Source: an uncultured Caryophanales bacterium
GTDB taxonomy: Bacteria; Bacillota_I; Bacilli_A; RFN20; CAG-826
Length of the DNA: 17,626 nucleotides
Assembly (NCBI GenBank): GCA_946403545.1
Contig: CAMJAG010000012.1
Span: 1 to 17,626, forward strand
Direction: 5' to 3'
A program made the position numbers and the translations under genes. Shown piece after piece: positions 1 through 8,000 of this stretch (the stretch's first letter is position 1; every line of letters begins with the position of its first letter). The notes beneath the pieces are model-generated. The model worked only from the letters and a program-made list of their open reading frames with translations. It had not been told where the DNA came from and searched no databases.

Positions 1-575
1 GCGTTATACAAGAATTTGTATTGATAGTTAACATCTTCGCTAAGCTTTGGTAACCAAACTATTTCTTCAGAGTAGATTGTTTCCCCATCAACAACAGCAG
101 AGACTTTGATATCACTACCACCAACATCTAATCCAATTCTTCTACCATTTAAATGGCCACCAACAGGAATTGAACAAGATACTTCAGCAGGCATATCTTT
201 TTCTTCTTTGTAAATAACTTCCATGTTTCTTTCAAAAACAGTGGACATAAAGTCATAATCGAAGCTTCTTAAGCCACCTGGTCTATAGTAATCTTTAATA
301 TCTTCGTAAACTTTCTTACTGCCTGAAATATAAATTCTAAAACCACCGACAACCCAAAGAATTGATTTAATTGTTCTTTCAGTGATGAAAACGTTTCTTT
401 CATCGTCTATTCCGTCTGGGAAAATATCGAATTCTTTTCTATAAATGAATCCATCATTTCTTTCAACAGCCACAATTAAATGTTGTTTGTTTTCACAAGC
501 AGCAACATCTTTAACGAATTGTCTAAATTCAACAATTGCAGGTTTGAATTCTGGTTCTAAAATTGGTTTGAACAT
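1..575 (-). CDS. ROK/ASKHA-type sugar kinase-like protein, N-terminally extended, 3' end cut by window
   Basis: This is the first 191 codons of a leftward gene that runs off the window. Residues 148-161 read GLDVGGSDIKVSAV, the phosphate-1 motif of the ROK/ASKHA fold (usual form GxDxGGTK). About 145 residues precede it, far more than in a plain glucokinase or NagK. That extension has its own pattern (ERTIKSILW near 66-74, FDYDFMSTVFE near 105-115) and from memory resembles a Firmicutes ROK subgroup carrying such a front module. The ROK domain suggests sugar or amino-sugar kinase activity; a regulatory role is less likely because no helix-turn-helix is evident at the front. The start ATG (573-575) lies 1 nt after the nagA stop, with AGGAAAG inside the end of nagA as ribosome site. 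It is the third gene of the nahK-like/nagA operon, so it may supply phosphorylated amino sugar to NagA. The C-terminal half is not visible. Confidence 0.75.
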   Translation of the reverse strand, partial: MFKPILEPEFKPAIVEFRQFVKDVAACENKQHLIVAVERNDGFIYRKEFDIFPDGIDDERNVFITERTIKSILWVVGGFRIYISGSKKVYEDIKDYYRPGGLRSFDYDFMSTVFERNMEVIYKEEKDMPAEVSCSIPVGGHLNGRRIGLDVGGSDIKVSAVVDGETIYSEEIVWLPKLSEDVNYQYKFLYN

Positions 576-576
576 A

Positions 577-1704
577 TTAAATAACTTTCTTTCCTAATTG
601 GAACACATTCTTGACGAATAAGTCTTTATCCAAGAGAACTAAATCTGCTCTTAAGCCTTCTTTAATTTCTCCTCTATCGTTTAAATGTAGGGATTTTGCA
701 GCGTTTCTTGATGAAATCTTAGCTAATTCCACTAAAGATGCGCCTGTCCAATCTCTCATATTTCTTACACCTTGATCCATTGTTAATAACGAACCAGCAA
801 GAGGTCCTGTTTTTAAATAAGCAGCGCCATTTTGTCTAATACATGGTAATTCGAACAATTCGAATTCATTAATATCTGAATGTTTAATTTTTAACGCATC
901 AGTAATAATTACAAATCTATCAGCACCGACGATTTTATAGAATGTCTTAACAGTGTTTGGACATACATGAATTCCGTCACAAATCATTTCTGTGAATAAT
1001 TCATCAAAACACATTGCAGCAGTAACAACACCCGGTTTTCTATGGTGATGTCCGCTCATAGCGTTATGTGTATGTGTAGTATTAGTTAAACCATACTTAA
1101 TGCCTTTTTCAATATCATCAAAAGTAGCATCAGTATGACCAGCAGAAACTGTTACACCATTTTCAGATGCGAATTTAATAAATTCCATCGCACCATTCTT
1201 TTCTGGAGCCATAGTTATATATCTAATATTGCTTCCACTTTCTTTGATACATTCTTTAAGTTCTTCTATAGAAGGATCTCTAATATATGCTTCGTTTTGA
1301 GCACCTTTATGGTTGGCGTTGATATATGGACCTTCAAAGTGAATCCCACCTAAGTTAGGTGTTGTTTTTCTAGCTTCTTTAACAGTTCTTGCTACGTTAA
1401 GCATGGATTCAAGTCCACTAGTTAATGTAGTTGCTAAGAATGTAGTAACGCCTTCTTCATACATGCTTCTTGAAATGATTTGATAATCTTCTATATCAGC
1501 GTCCATGAAGTCAATTCCGCATGAACCATGAACATGAACATCAATAAAACCAGGCATTAAAACTTTGCCTTCAGCATCAAAAACTTCATCATTTCCGGCA
1601 TATTTGCCTTCTTTGATTTCTTTGATTAAACCATTTTCAATTACAACAAAACCATTATCGATAACTCTATCGACTAAAACGATTTTTGCATTAATAATTA
1701 CCAT
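577..1704 (-). CDS. nagA: N-acetylglucosamine-6-phosphate deacetylase
   Basis: 375 residues, normal family length, cytosolic amidohydrolase. It removes acetate from GlcNAc-6-phosphate to give glucosamine-6-phosphate, feeding both glycolysis and cell-wall precursor synthesis. Visible signature residues are the HxH pair H57/H59 in GFIDVHVHG, metal ligand E124 in HFEGPY, H190 in SAGHTD, H211 in THTHNAMSG, substrate-loop H246 in DGIHV, and catalytic D269 in ITDAL. The PLAGS segment near 301-305 is also typical. The ATG directly abuts the TAA of the upstream kinase gene (zero spacing), with AAAGG 12 nt upstream inside that gene, so translation is probably coupled. No glucosamine-6-phosphate deaminase (nagB) is seen in the window. 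Confidence 0.95.
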   Translation of the reverse strand: MVIINAKIVLVDRVIDNGFVVIENGLIKEIKEGKYAGNDEVFDAEGKVLMPGFIDVHVHGSCGIDFMDADIEDYQIISRSMYEEGVTTFLATTLTSGLESMLNVARTVKEARKTTPNLGGIHFEGPYINANHKGAQNEAYIRDPSIEELKECIKESGSNIRYITMAPEKNGAMEFIKFASENGVTVSAGHTDATFDDIEKGIKYGLTNTTHTHNAMSGHHHRKPGVVTAAMCFDELFTEMICDGIHVCPNTVKTFYKIVGADRFVIITDALKIKHSDINEFELFELPCIRQNGAAYLKTGPLAGSLLTMDQGVRNMRDWTGASLVELAKISSRNAAKSLHLNDRGEIKEGLRADLVLLDKDLFVKNVFQLGKKVI

Positions 1705-2763
1705 TTATTTTAAATACCTTTCTGTAATTTCCTTGAGTTTTGGAGTATTTTCAAGGACGTTTTGTGCTAACGCAAATTGACCTTTAGCTCTGACTAAATT
1801 TTCATCAGGGAAATGAATAGCGAAGTATTTATCTCCTCTAATATAGTCTTCAAGGAATCTGACACCTAATTCTAACGCAATAGTGGCGATAGAAGCAGGA
1901 ATAAGCTCTATTTCTTTCTTCGTTAAAGAATCTTTCATTTCTTTTAAGTATGCAGAGATATATAAATCGTACTTTTTGAAATCAACTTTTAACAAAGATG
2001 TATCTCTACTAGATTCATTATCACCAGTGAAGATACTTCTCAAAGCATCGCCAACGTCAAATAAGCATGATCCGGGCATGATTGTGTCTAAGTCAATAAC
2101 ACATCTGACTTCATTAGTGTCTTCATCAAACAAAACGTTGTTAATTTTTGGATCGTTATGGACAATTCTTTCTGGAATTTCAGCATTTTCTAATGCGTCC
2201 ATGATTGTGTCCGCAACTTCTCTATGTTCAAAAACGAAAGAGATTAAATCTTTACATTCGTAAACTCTTCTAAGAGGATCTTCTTTAATAGCATCTAATA
2301 AGTTATTAATTCTCTTAGGAGTGTTATGGAAATCTTTAATAGTTTCAGCAATTAAGCAACTATCTAAAGATGATAATTCGTTATGCAATTGACCGAAAGC
2401 TTGTGCAACTTTACTAATGAGCTCTGGTTTATCTAATTTTTCATAAGAAATTGTTTTTTCTAAGTATTTGTAAACACGGTAATACAAATCACCATCTTTG
2501 AAGAATAATTTATTATTCTTAGTTTTAACAATTTCTAACGTTTCATGTTTAGAATATTTTAAGTGGTTAGAAACAATTAAAATGTTTCTCATTAAGTCAT
2601 CGATATCGTGGAAAACGTATCCATTAACGCATTGGAAAAGATAGTGTTCATGCGTTGAAGTACTAACTTTGTAAGTCTTGTTAATATGTCCGTTTCCAAA
2701 TGGGACGACTTTAGTAATTTCTCCTTCAATGGAGAATTTGCTTAATAGTTCATTAGTTTCCAT
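1705..2763 (-). CDS. APH-fold sugar kinase, probably N-acetylhexosamine 1-kinase-like
   Basis: 352 residues of the aminoglycoside phosphotransferase/choline kinase fold (PF01636 type). Visible are a glycine loop with FGNGHINKTY at 22-31, the Brenner motif HNDPKINN at 202-209 (catalytic D204, metal N209) and the metal-binding IDLD at 223-226. The GHIN(D/K)TY start, the following block with NGYVFHDIDDLMRNI and the total length match the NahK/LnpB family (B. longum NahK is about 360 residues). NahK phosphorylates GlcNAc or GalNAc at C1 using ATP. It is first in an operon with nagA and a ROK gene, which supports amino-sugar use rather than antibiotic resistance. GAAAGG lies 8-9 nt before the ATG. 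Substrate is inferred: a homoserine-, choline- or other hexose-kinase role cannot be ruled out from sequence alone. NahK makes the 1-phosphate while NagA needs the 6-phosphate, so the ROK partner may provide the latter. Confidence 0.72.
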   Translation of the reverse strand: METNELLSKFSIEGEITKVVPFGNGHINKTYKVSTSTHEHYLFQCVNGYVFHDIDDLMRNILIVSNHLKYSKHETLEIVKTKNNKLFFKDGDLYYRVYKYLEKTISYEKLDKPELISKVAQAFGQLHNELSSLDSCLIAETIKDFHNTPKRINNLLDAIKEDPLRRVYECKDLISFVFEHREVADTIMDALENAEIPERIVHNDPKINNVLFDEDTNEVRCVIDLDTIMPGSCLFDVGDALRSIFTGDNESSRDTSLLKVDFKKYDLYISAYLKEMKDSLTKKEIELIPASIATIALELGVRFLEDYIRGDKYFAIHFPDENLVRAKGQFALAQNVLENTPKLKEITERYLK

Positions 2764-2804
2764 ATTGATAGCCTTTCGGTTGTCTCTAATCAGTTAACAA
2801 ATAG

Positions 2805-2833
2805 ATTATACCAAATATTGGTATTTCTTAAAA
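2805..2833 (-). promoter_or_regulatory. Extended -10 promoter for the NahK-like/nagA/ROK operon
   Basis: On the minus strand a perfect TATAAT (2805-2810) is preceded by TGG, giving the TGn extended -10 motif. The hexamer 17 nt further upstream (TTTTAA) is a poor -35, as expected for an extended -10 promoter. Start of transcription would be near 2798, leaving a leader of about 35 nt with GAAAGG before the ATG at 2763. Confidence 0.6.
2808..2824. promoter_or_regulatory. Palindrome overlapping the amino-sugar operon promoter (candidate operator)
   Basis: The plus strand reads ATACCAA-ATA-TTGGTAT, a perfect 7-bp inverted repeat with a 3-nt centre. It covers part of the -10 and the -10/-35 spacer, the classic place for a repressor site. 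Which regulator binds (GntR/NagR, LacI or ROK type) is not shown; no regulator gene is complete in the window. Confidence 0.5.
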
Positions 2834-2888
2834 CTGTCTTATAACAAATCGTAAATTTCTTCTTTAAATTACATTAAAGAACTCGTAA

Positions 2889-2894
2889 TATACT
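2889..2894 (+). promoter_or_regulatory. Putative -10 element for the P-loop kinase, placing +1 at the start codon
   Basis: TATACT ends 5 nt before the ATG at 2900. With usual -10 to +1 spacing, transcription would begin at about 2900-2901, giving a leaderless mRNA. No convincing -35 is seen 16-18 nt upstream (TTACAT is only 14 nt away), so this is tentative. Confidence 0.35.
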
Positions 2895-2899
2895 CCCGT

Positions 2900-3373
2900 A
2901 TGAAAAATCTCATTATTCTTACTGGAGCGCCAGGAAGTGGAAAGTCAACATGGGCAAAAAACTATCAAAAAGCCCATCAAAACTGCCATATTATCTCTAG
3001 CGACGCTATTAGAATTGAGGTTACTGGAAGATTCAATGACCACACAAGACAACCTGAAGTTTGGAAATTATTTGAATCTCGAATTCATGAATACGCAAAT
3101 AAAGGCGACGATGTAACGGTTATCCTTGATGCTCTTTGTGATTTGAATTCTTTAAGAATCAAATATGTCAAAGAAAATCCAGAATACGATAAATACACTC
3201 TAGTAGTGTTCCCTAGATCATTTGAATACGTTCAAAAGTTTAATAAAATGAGACCTCAAGAAGTTTGGGTCCCAGATGATATTCTTAGACAACTCTACGA
3301 TAAATATGAGCATCCAAGTGCTGAAGCACTAAGCTATTTCCAAGAAGTATTGATAATAAAAGAAGAAGACTAG
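2900..3373 (+). CDS. Small P-loop nucleotide kinase (AAA_33/T4 polynucleotide kinase-like)
   Basis: 157 residues. Walker A is GAPGSGKST at 9-17, directly after a hydrophobic first strand; SSDAIR at 33-38 resembles the substrate-binding DxxR element of T4 PNK-like kinases; VILDALCDLNSLR follows as a typical hydrophobic strand plus helix in this family. Function is phosphoryl transfer from ATP, but whether to RNA/DNA ends, a small molecule or a protein is not determinable. The start is fixed because Walker A begins nine residues in and no ATG, GTG or TTG occurs in frame just upstream. There is no Shine-Dalgarno before it. It is the only gene in the window left of the origin that runs against the replication fork, and its stop codon overlaps the stop of the opposing glycosyltransferase gene. 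Confidence 0.8.
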   Translation: MKNLIILTGAPGSGKSTWAKNYQKAHQNCHIISSDAIRIEVTGRFNDHTRQPEVWKLFESRIHEYANKGDDVTVILDALCDLNSLRIKYVKENPEYDKYTLVVFPRSFEYVQKFNKMRPQEVWVPDDILRQLYDKYEHPSAEALSYFQEVLIIKEED

Positions 3374-3393
3374 TACCAACCAGTCTTCTTTTT
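3363..3393. terminator. Bidirectional intrinsic terminator shared by two convergent genes
   Basis: A 9-bp perfect stem, AAGAAGACT (3363-3371) with AGTCTTCTT (3382-3390), has a 10-nt loop and is followed by more T on the plus strand (run to 3393). On the minus strand it is followed by CTTTTAT. The stem contains the last codons and stop codons of both the kinase (stop 3371-3373) and the glycosyltransferase (stop 3370-3372). Confidence 0.7.
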
Positions 3394-4395
3394 AACAATC
3401 TTATATCCGATTCTCACTGCGATATCCTTAAGTCCAGGAATAACTAAGTGAGACAATATAAATCTAGTTCTGAAATTTGCCTTATTATATAAAGCCTTGT
3501 TAACAGATTTAATCTTCTTATTGAGTTGTCTGTATTCTTTCTTACTACCTTTTTTCTTACCGATAACTGAGTAGAAAAGTGTAAGAGCCTCAATAACGAC
3601 AATTGAGAAGTACATATATCTTTTATGTGCTTTGGATAATTTCTTTAAATCATCATAAGAATAGATTGTCATGACTTTTTCATAAACACGTAATGCGTGT
3701 TGATAGTTTTTAGCCATGTTTTCATATGAGATAGATTGATCTGCGTGGCCTACATAATATTGATATAAACCAACAGGTAAATAATACATAGTCTTTACAT
3801 AGTAAAGAGGTTGATAAACATATAGGTTGTCAACATAGAATGTATGTTCTGGTAAATGCAATTTAGATCTACGTAAGATTTCTGTCTTATATGTAAACAT
3901 ATGCATCATAAAGAAATCTTTATTGTTAGGAGATTTTAAATCTTCCCAAGTCATAAATCTATTTGTTGGATATGTTGTAGTGCAGTCATGAACGTGAGTT
4001 TTACCAGTATCTAATCTGTTGTAGACAAAGTCTGTTAGATATAAATCAGGTGATTTTCCTTCTTTGAGGTGTTTTTTAATCAAATCTAAAAATTCAAGGT
4101 ATGCATCTTTTGCAAACCAGTCATCTGCGTCACAGCATTTAAAATATAAACCTGTAGCAATTTCTAAAGCGGCATTGATACCAGATCCATGACCGCCATT
4201 TTCTTTATCAACAACCTTAACAATGTTAGGGAATTCTTTTTCGTATTTTCTAGCTATTTCTAAAGTGCTATCCTTACTGCCATCGTTAACAATGATTACT
4301 TCAACATCTTCTCCGCCTACTACCAATGATGGAATAGAACGATCAAGATATTTCTCAGCGTTATACGAAGGAACAACGATACTTAAGATTTTCAT
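3370..4395 (-). CDS. Family 2 glycosyltransferase (GT-A fold)
   Basis: 341 residues. It opens with the GT2 pattern SIVVPSYNAEKYL, then VIIVNDGSKDST at 33-44 (nucleotide-binding D38), ENGGHGSGIN at 65-74, and the metal-binding CDADDW at 88-93. These are inverting GT-A features: transfer of a sugar from a UDP- or other NDP-sugar to a growing glycan or lipid. No transmembrane segment is obvious; the C-terminal 70 residues are strongly basic and tyrosine-rich, so peripheral membrane attachment is plausible. Its ATG overlaps the TGA of the upstream GH3 gene by 4 nt (ATGA), implying translational coupling. Co-transcription with glf suggests a galactofuranose- or galactose-containing surface polysaccharide, but donor and acceptor are inferred only from this neighbourhood. 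Confidence 0.85.
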   Translation of the reverse strand: MKILSIVVPSYNAEKYLDRSIPSLVVGGEDVEVIIVNDGSKDSTLEIARKYEKEFPNIVKVVDKENGGHGSGINAALEIATGLYFKCCDADDWFAKDAYLEFLDLIKKHLKEGKSPDLYLTDFVYNRLDTGKTHVHDCTTTYPTNRFMTWEDLKSPNNKDFFMMHMFTYKTEILRRSKLHLPEHTFYVDNLYVYQPLYYVKTMYYLPVGLYQYYVGHADQSISYENMAKNYQHALRVYEKVMTIYSYDDLKKLSKAHKRYMYFSIVVIEALTLFYSVIGKKKGSKKEYRQLNKKIKSVNKALYNKANFRTRFILSHLVIPGLKDIAVRIGYKIVKKKTGWY

Positions 4396-6848
4396 TTTTG
4401 ATTTTTCTGAGCTTTCTTACGAAGCTTTTCCTCCTTCTTTATGCGGCGACCCTCTTTAAAGAATTTGTGGAATCCCTTAATAGTGTGCCCATTGAATGCT
4501 GTAATGAGTCCGTCTAGTTGTTCCCAGTGAATTGCACCACCGGTCATTCTAGAAAGACCTCTCATTGGTTCATGGAGGACACCCATGATCAATGTGTTCG
4601 CAGTTGCTTTGTTACCAAATCTTCTTAAAAGTCTAATGACAAAGCGAATTGCCCATGCGAATAATCTACCTGTCCATCCGCGTGAGTATCTCAAATATTC
4701 TACAGTTGTCCAGTAATCAATTACAATCCTTTTCTTTTTATAGAAAGAAATATCGTGGTTTGGAATTTCTCTTCCAAGAAGCTTTTCAAATTCTTCGTGA
4801 CTAATATTTTTAATGTCACAGTCATAATATTTTTCTAACTCTTTAGATTCATATGGAAGAACATTTGTTGTTCCAGTTTTTTTGATAGAACCTTCTAATT
4901 TAATGTCATATAATGACTCACCAATGTAAATTTCATAATTTCCATCTTCGATTTCCCACTTATTCGTTTTCACATTGAAGTATCTAAATGAGTAGTCATC
5001 AAATGGAATTTCAAAGTGTTTTGTTTCACCAGCTTTGATAAGTTCTTTAGCGAAACCTTTAAGTTCTTTAACCGCTCTGAAAATTTTAGAATCTTTCTTT
5101 CCAACATAAAGTTGTGGGACAGCCTTTCCATCAAATTCACCAACGTTTATAACGTCAAAACTGACCCCTTTTTCACTGACTTTTAAGTTGGAATATTCAA
5201 ATTTTGTATAAGATAAACCATATCCAAAAGGATATAAAATAGGTTTATTTGCTTTTTCGTAATATCTATAACCAACGAAAATTGATTCTCTATATTCCAT
5301 CATGTTTGGATGCATATGGAATAAATCAAATGTTGGAGCATCTTCAAGTTTAAGAGGATATGTTTCTGCTAAGTGACCAGATGGGTTAGCATCACCTTGT
5401 AGGATTCTAAGGACTGCTAAACTACCTGCTTGGCCTGGTAAGTATGAATGTAATAATCCATCGACTTCTTTAGCAAATGGAATTTCAATAACTGCACCAG
5501 CAGAAAGCACTACTACGATCTTTTTACCTGTAGTTTTTAATTGTTCAATCAGATGTAATTGGTTTGCAGGGATTTTAATATCCGCTCTATCTAAACCTTC
5601 TGCCTCAGTAACGTTATCTAAGCCTGCAAAGACCACTAAAACATCACATTGGTTAGCGAGAGCAAGAGCTTTCTTTTCAAGTTTCTTTGAAACTTTACCT
5701 TTAAAATTAAAGCCTTGTTCATAACCAACATAGTTGAATTTATAATCATCTTTATGTTCTAAAATCTTATCAACACGGAATGCGTTAACCTGTGAACTAC
5801 CAGCGCCTTGATACCTTGGTTCTTCTGCAAATTTACCGATAAATCCCACACGGTTTTCTGGTTTTAATGGTAAAACTCCATTGTTTTCTAGTAAGACAAC
5901 AGCTTCTTCCGCCATCTTTAAAACGAATTGATGATGTTCTTCTAAATCTGGATCAGGAGTTTCTTTTGCTAATGCTTCAGATGTAGTTAAAACGATATCT
6001 AATAATCTATCAACACAAGCATCTAAATCTTTTTCATCAAGTTTACCTTCTTGAACCGCTTTGACAATATCTTTGTTTGTATCACCAGCAGTTGTAGGCA
6101 TTTCTAAATCGTTGCCAGTTCTAATACCTTCAACACGATTATCAACGCCACCCCAGTCAGAGACCATCATGCCATTGAATCCCCATTCACCTCTTAAAAT
6201 GTCATTACAGATGTGATGGTTTTCATTAGCGTATTCACCATTAACTAAGTTATAGGAGGACATGATTGATTTTGGATGTCCTTCTTTAATAGCAATTTCA
6301 AATTGCATTAAATAGATCTCTCTTAAAGCACGTTCATCAACAATAGAATCTACATTCTTTCTACGTAATTCTTGTGAATTACATGCAAAGTGTTTTAAAC
6401 AAGCGGAATTACCTTCCGTTTGAGCTCCATCAACCATTCTGGCAGCAATTTTACCTGCTAAATAAGGGTCTTCAGAGAAGTATTCAAAGTTACGACCACA
6501 TCTAGGATCTCTTTTAATGTTTACGCCAGGACCTAATAAAACATTAACTTTTTGTCTTTTAGCTTCTTTAGACAATCTCTTACCTTCTTCATAACAAAGT
6601 TCTGTGTTCCAAGTAGATGCAACAGAACATGCAGTTGGGAAACAGGTTGCTTTTAAAGATTCGTTTAAACCTAAATGATCAGCCGCAGCAATTTGTTTTC
6701 TAATTCCATTAGGACCATCTGCTAAGAAGATGGAAGGAATATTTAATCTTTCGATTTCTTGTGTTTGCCAGAAATCTTTACCACTCATTAAAGATGCTTT
6801 TTCTTCAAGAGTAAGTTTAGAGATGAGGTCAGCGTGTTTTAGAGCCAT
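4392..6848 (-). CDS. Glycoside hydrolase family 3 beta-glycosidase with C-terminal extension
   Basis: 818 residues, intracellular (no signal peptide). The GH3 N-terminal TIM barrel covers about 10-280: DGPNGIR at 44-50, the KH pair in LKHFACN at 151-157, and the nucleophile D231 in VSDWGG. The GH3 C-terminal alpha/beta domain (about 315-545) carries EAEGLDR at 415-421, whose E417 (or E415) is the likely acid/base, and ends with LYPFGYGLSYTKF. A fibronectin-III-like domain follows at about 550-660. From about 715 an extra tail includes an arginine-rich amphipathic helix (WAIRFVIRLLRRF), a PMRGLSRMTGG motif and a lysine-rich end. I recall this tail in a subset of Firmicutes GH3 enzymes. The activity (glucosidase, xylosidase or N-acetylhexosaminidase) is open; the hexosaminidase subgroup usually lacks the C-terminal domain, so beta-glucosidase is favoured. 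AAAGGA precedes the ATG; 13 nt separate it from glf. Confidence 0.9.
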   Translation of the reverse strand: MALKHADLISKLTLEEKASLMSGKDFWQTQEIERLNIPSIFLADGPNGIRKQIAAADHLGLNESLKATCFPTACSVASTWNTELCYEEGKRLSKEAKRQKVNVLLGPGVNIKRDPRCGRNFEYFSEDPYLAGKIAARMVDGAQTEGNSACLKHFACNSQELRRKNVDSIVDERALREIYLMQFEIAIKEGHPKSIMSSYNLVNGEYANENHHICNDILRGEWGFNGMMVSDWGGVDNRVEGIRTGNDLEMPTTAGDTNKDIVKAVQEGKLDEKDLDACVDRLLDIVLTTSEALAKETPDPDLEEHHQFVLKMAEEAVVLLENNGVLPLKPENRVGFIGKFAEEPRYQGAGSSQVNAFRVDKILEHKDDYKFNYVGYEQGFNFKGKVSKKLEKKALALANQCDVLVVFAGLDNVTEAEGLDRADIKIPANQLHLIEQLKTTGKKIVVVLSAGAVIEIPFAKEVDGLLHSYLPGQAGSLAVLRILQGDANPSGHLAETYPLKLEDAPTFDLFHMHPNMMEYRESIFVGYRYYEKANKPILYPFGYGLSYTKFEYSNLKVSEKGVSFDVINVGEFDGKAVPQLYVGKKDSKIFRAVKELKGFAKELIKAGETKHFEIPFDDYSFRYFNVKTNKWEIEDGNYEIYIGESLYDIKLEGSIKKTGTTNVLPYESKELEKYYDCDIKNISHEEFEKLLGREIPNHDISFYKKKRIVIDYWTTVEYLRYSRGWTGRLFAWAIRFVIRLLRRFGNKATANTLIMGVLHEPMRGLSRMTGGAIHWEQLDGLITAFNGHTIKGFHKFFKEGRRIKKEEKLRKKAQKNQK

Positions 6849-6861
6849 AAATGTAGTTCCT

Positions 6862-7959
6862 TTATTTTATTGAATCGCACAATTCAAGTGCCTTTAAGAT
6901 AATTTGATCCATATTCAAGTATTGATATAAACCTAAACGTCCACCAAAAATTACATTACCTAGTTTCTTACTTTCTTCTAAGTATTTATTATATAAAGCG
7001 CCATTTTTAGCGTCGTTTACAGGGTAATAAGCTTCTTCACCAAGAGTCCAAGTCTTACTATATTCTCTAGTAATAACAGTCTTAGGAGAAGTTGAATCAA
7101 ATTGGAAGTGTTTATGTTCAATCAAACGAGTAAATGGAGTTTCTCTATCTGTGTAATTGATAACTGCATTCCCTTGATAGTTAGCACAATCAAGGACTTC
7201 AGTTTCAAATCTTAAGGAGCGGTATTCTAACGCTCCGAATTTATAGTCAAAGAATTGATCAATTGGACCAGTAAAAATAATGTTTTTTGCTAGTTTATTG
7301 AGTTCTTCTTTATGTTCAAAGTAATCGTAATTAAGTTTTACATCAATTCCTTTAAGCATACGTTCCACCATTGGTGTAAATCCACCAATCGGGATACCTT
7401 GATATCTATCATTGAAGTAGTTGTTATCAAAGATAAATCTTAAAGGAACTCTCTTAATAATAAATGCAGGTAATTCAGTGCATGGTTTACCCCATTGCTT
7501 TTCTGTATAACCCTTAATTAGTTTTTCGTAAATAGTGGTCCCCACTAAATTAATAGCTTGTTCTTCTAAATTCTTTGGTTCATCAATATGGAATTTAGCT
7601 TTTTCTTCTTCTATCTTAGCTTTAGCTTCTTCAGGAGTTTTAACACCCCAAAGTTGATAGAAAGTATTCATGTTAAATGGAAGATTATAAAGTTCTCCAT
7701 GGTAATTAGCGACAGGAGAATTTACATAGTTATTAAATTCACAGAATTCATTCGCATAATCCCAAACTCTCTTATTTGAAGTATGAAAGATATGAGCGCC
7801 ATAAACGTGCACATCCACTCCTTCAATATTTTGAGTATAAATATTACCCGCAATATTACCTCTCTTGTCTATGATAAGAACTTTATATCCTTTTTTAGTA
7901 AGTTGTTCAGCGCACACTGCTCCATATAAGCCAGCACCGACAATTAAATAATCATACAT
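6862..7959 (-). CDS. glf: UDP-galactopyranose mutase
   Basis: 365 residues, usual family length. It is an FAD-dependent cytosolic enzyme that interconverts UDP-galactopyranose and UDP-galactofuranose, the donor for galactofuranose in surface glycans. Visible are the FAD-binding GAGLYGAVCAEQL at 8-20, DKRGNIAGN at 31-39, the family signature HVYGAHIFHTS at 51-61, GYTEKQWG, an NLPFNM segment, and the C-terminal GGRLGLYQYLNMDQ block. GGGGAC (7966-7971) is a good ribosome site 6 nt before the ATG. It is the first gene of a three-gene operon with a GH3 hydrolase and a GT2 transferase, behind a strong promoter. No galE is present in the window. Confidence 0.96.
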   Translation of the reverse strand: MYDYLIVGAGLYGAVCAEQLTKKGYKVLIIDKRGNIAGNIYTQNIEGVDVHVYGAHIFHTSNKRVWDYANEFCEFNNYVNSPVANYHGELYNLPFNMNTFYQLWGVKTPEEAKAKIEEEKAKFHIDEPKNLEEQAINLVGTTIYEKLIKGYTEKQWGKPCTELPAFIIKRVPLRFIFDNNYFNDRYQGIPIGGFTPMVERMLKGIDVKLNYDYFEHKEELNKLAKNIIFTGPIDQFFDYKFGALEYRSLRFETEVLDCANYQGNAVINYTDRETPFTRLIEHKHFQFDSTSPKTVITREYSKTWTLGEEAYYPVNDAKNGALYNKYLEESKKLGNVIFGGRLGLYQYLNMDQIILKALELCDSIK

Positions 7960-8000
7960 AATAATGTCCCCTATTAATTAATAGTTTCCTAACCTTTACC

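Noticed and set aside
1135..1353. Plus-strand open frame opposite nagA
   Set aside because: It lies wholly within a confident conserved gene, has no ribosome site and shows a low-complexity Phe-rich translation typical of an antisense shadow.
1705..2763. Aminoglycoside resistance enzyme
   Set aside because: The APH fold is present, but the GHIN(K/D)TY start, the length and the operon with nagA fit an amino-sugar kinase; nothing points to antibiotic modification.
4392..7959. Use of UGA as tryptophan (mollicute code 4)
   Set aside because: The GH3 and rnmV genes end in TGA at the expected protein ends and tryptophans are encoded by TGG, so the standard bacterial code applies.
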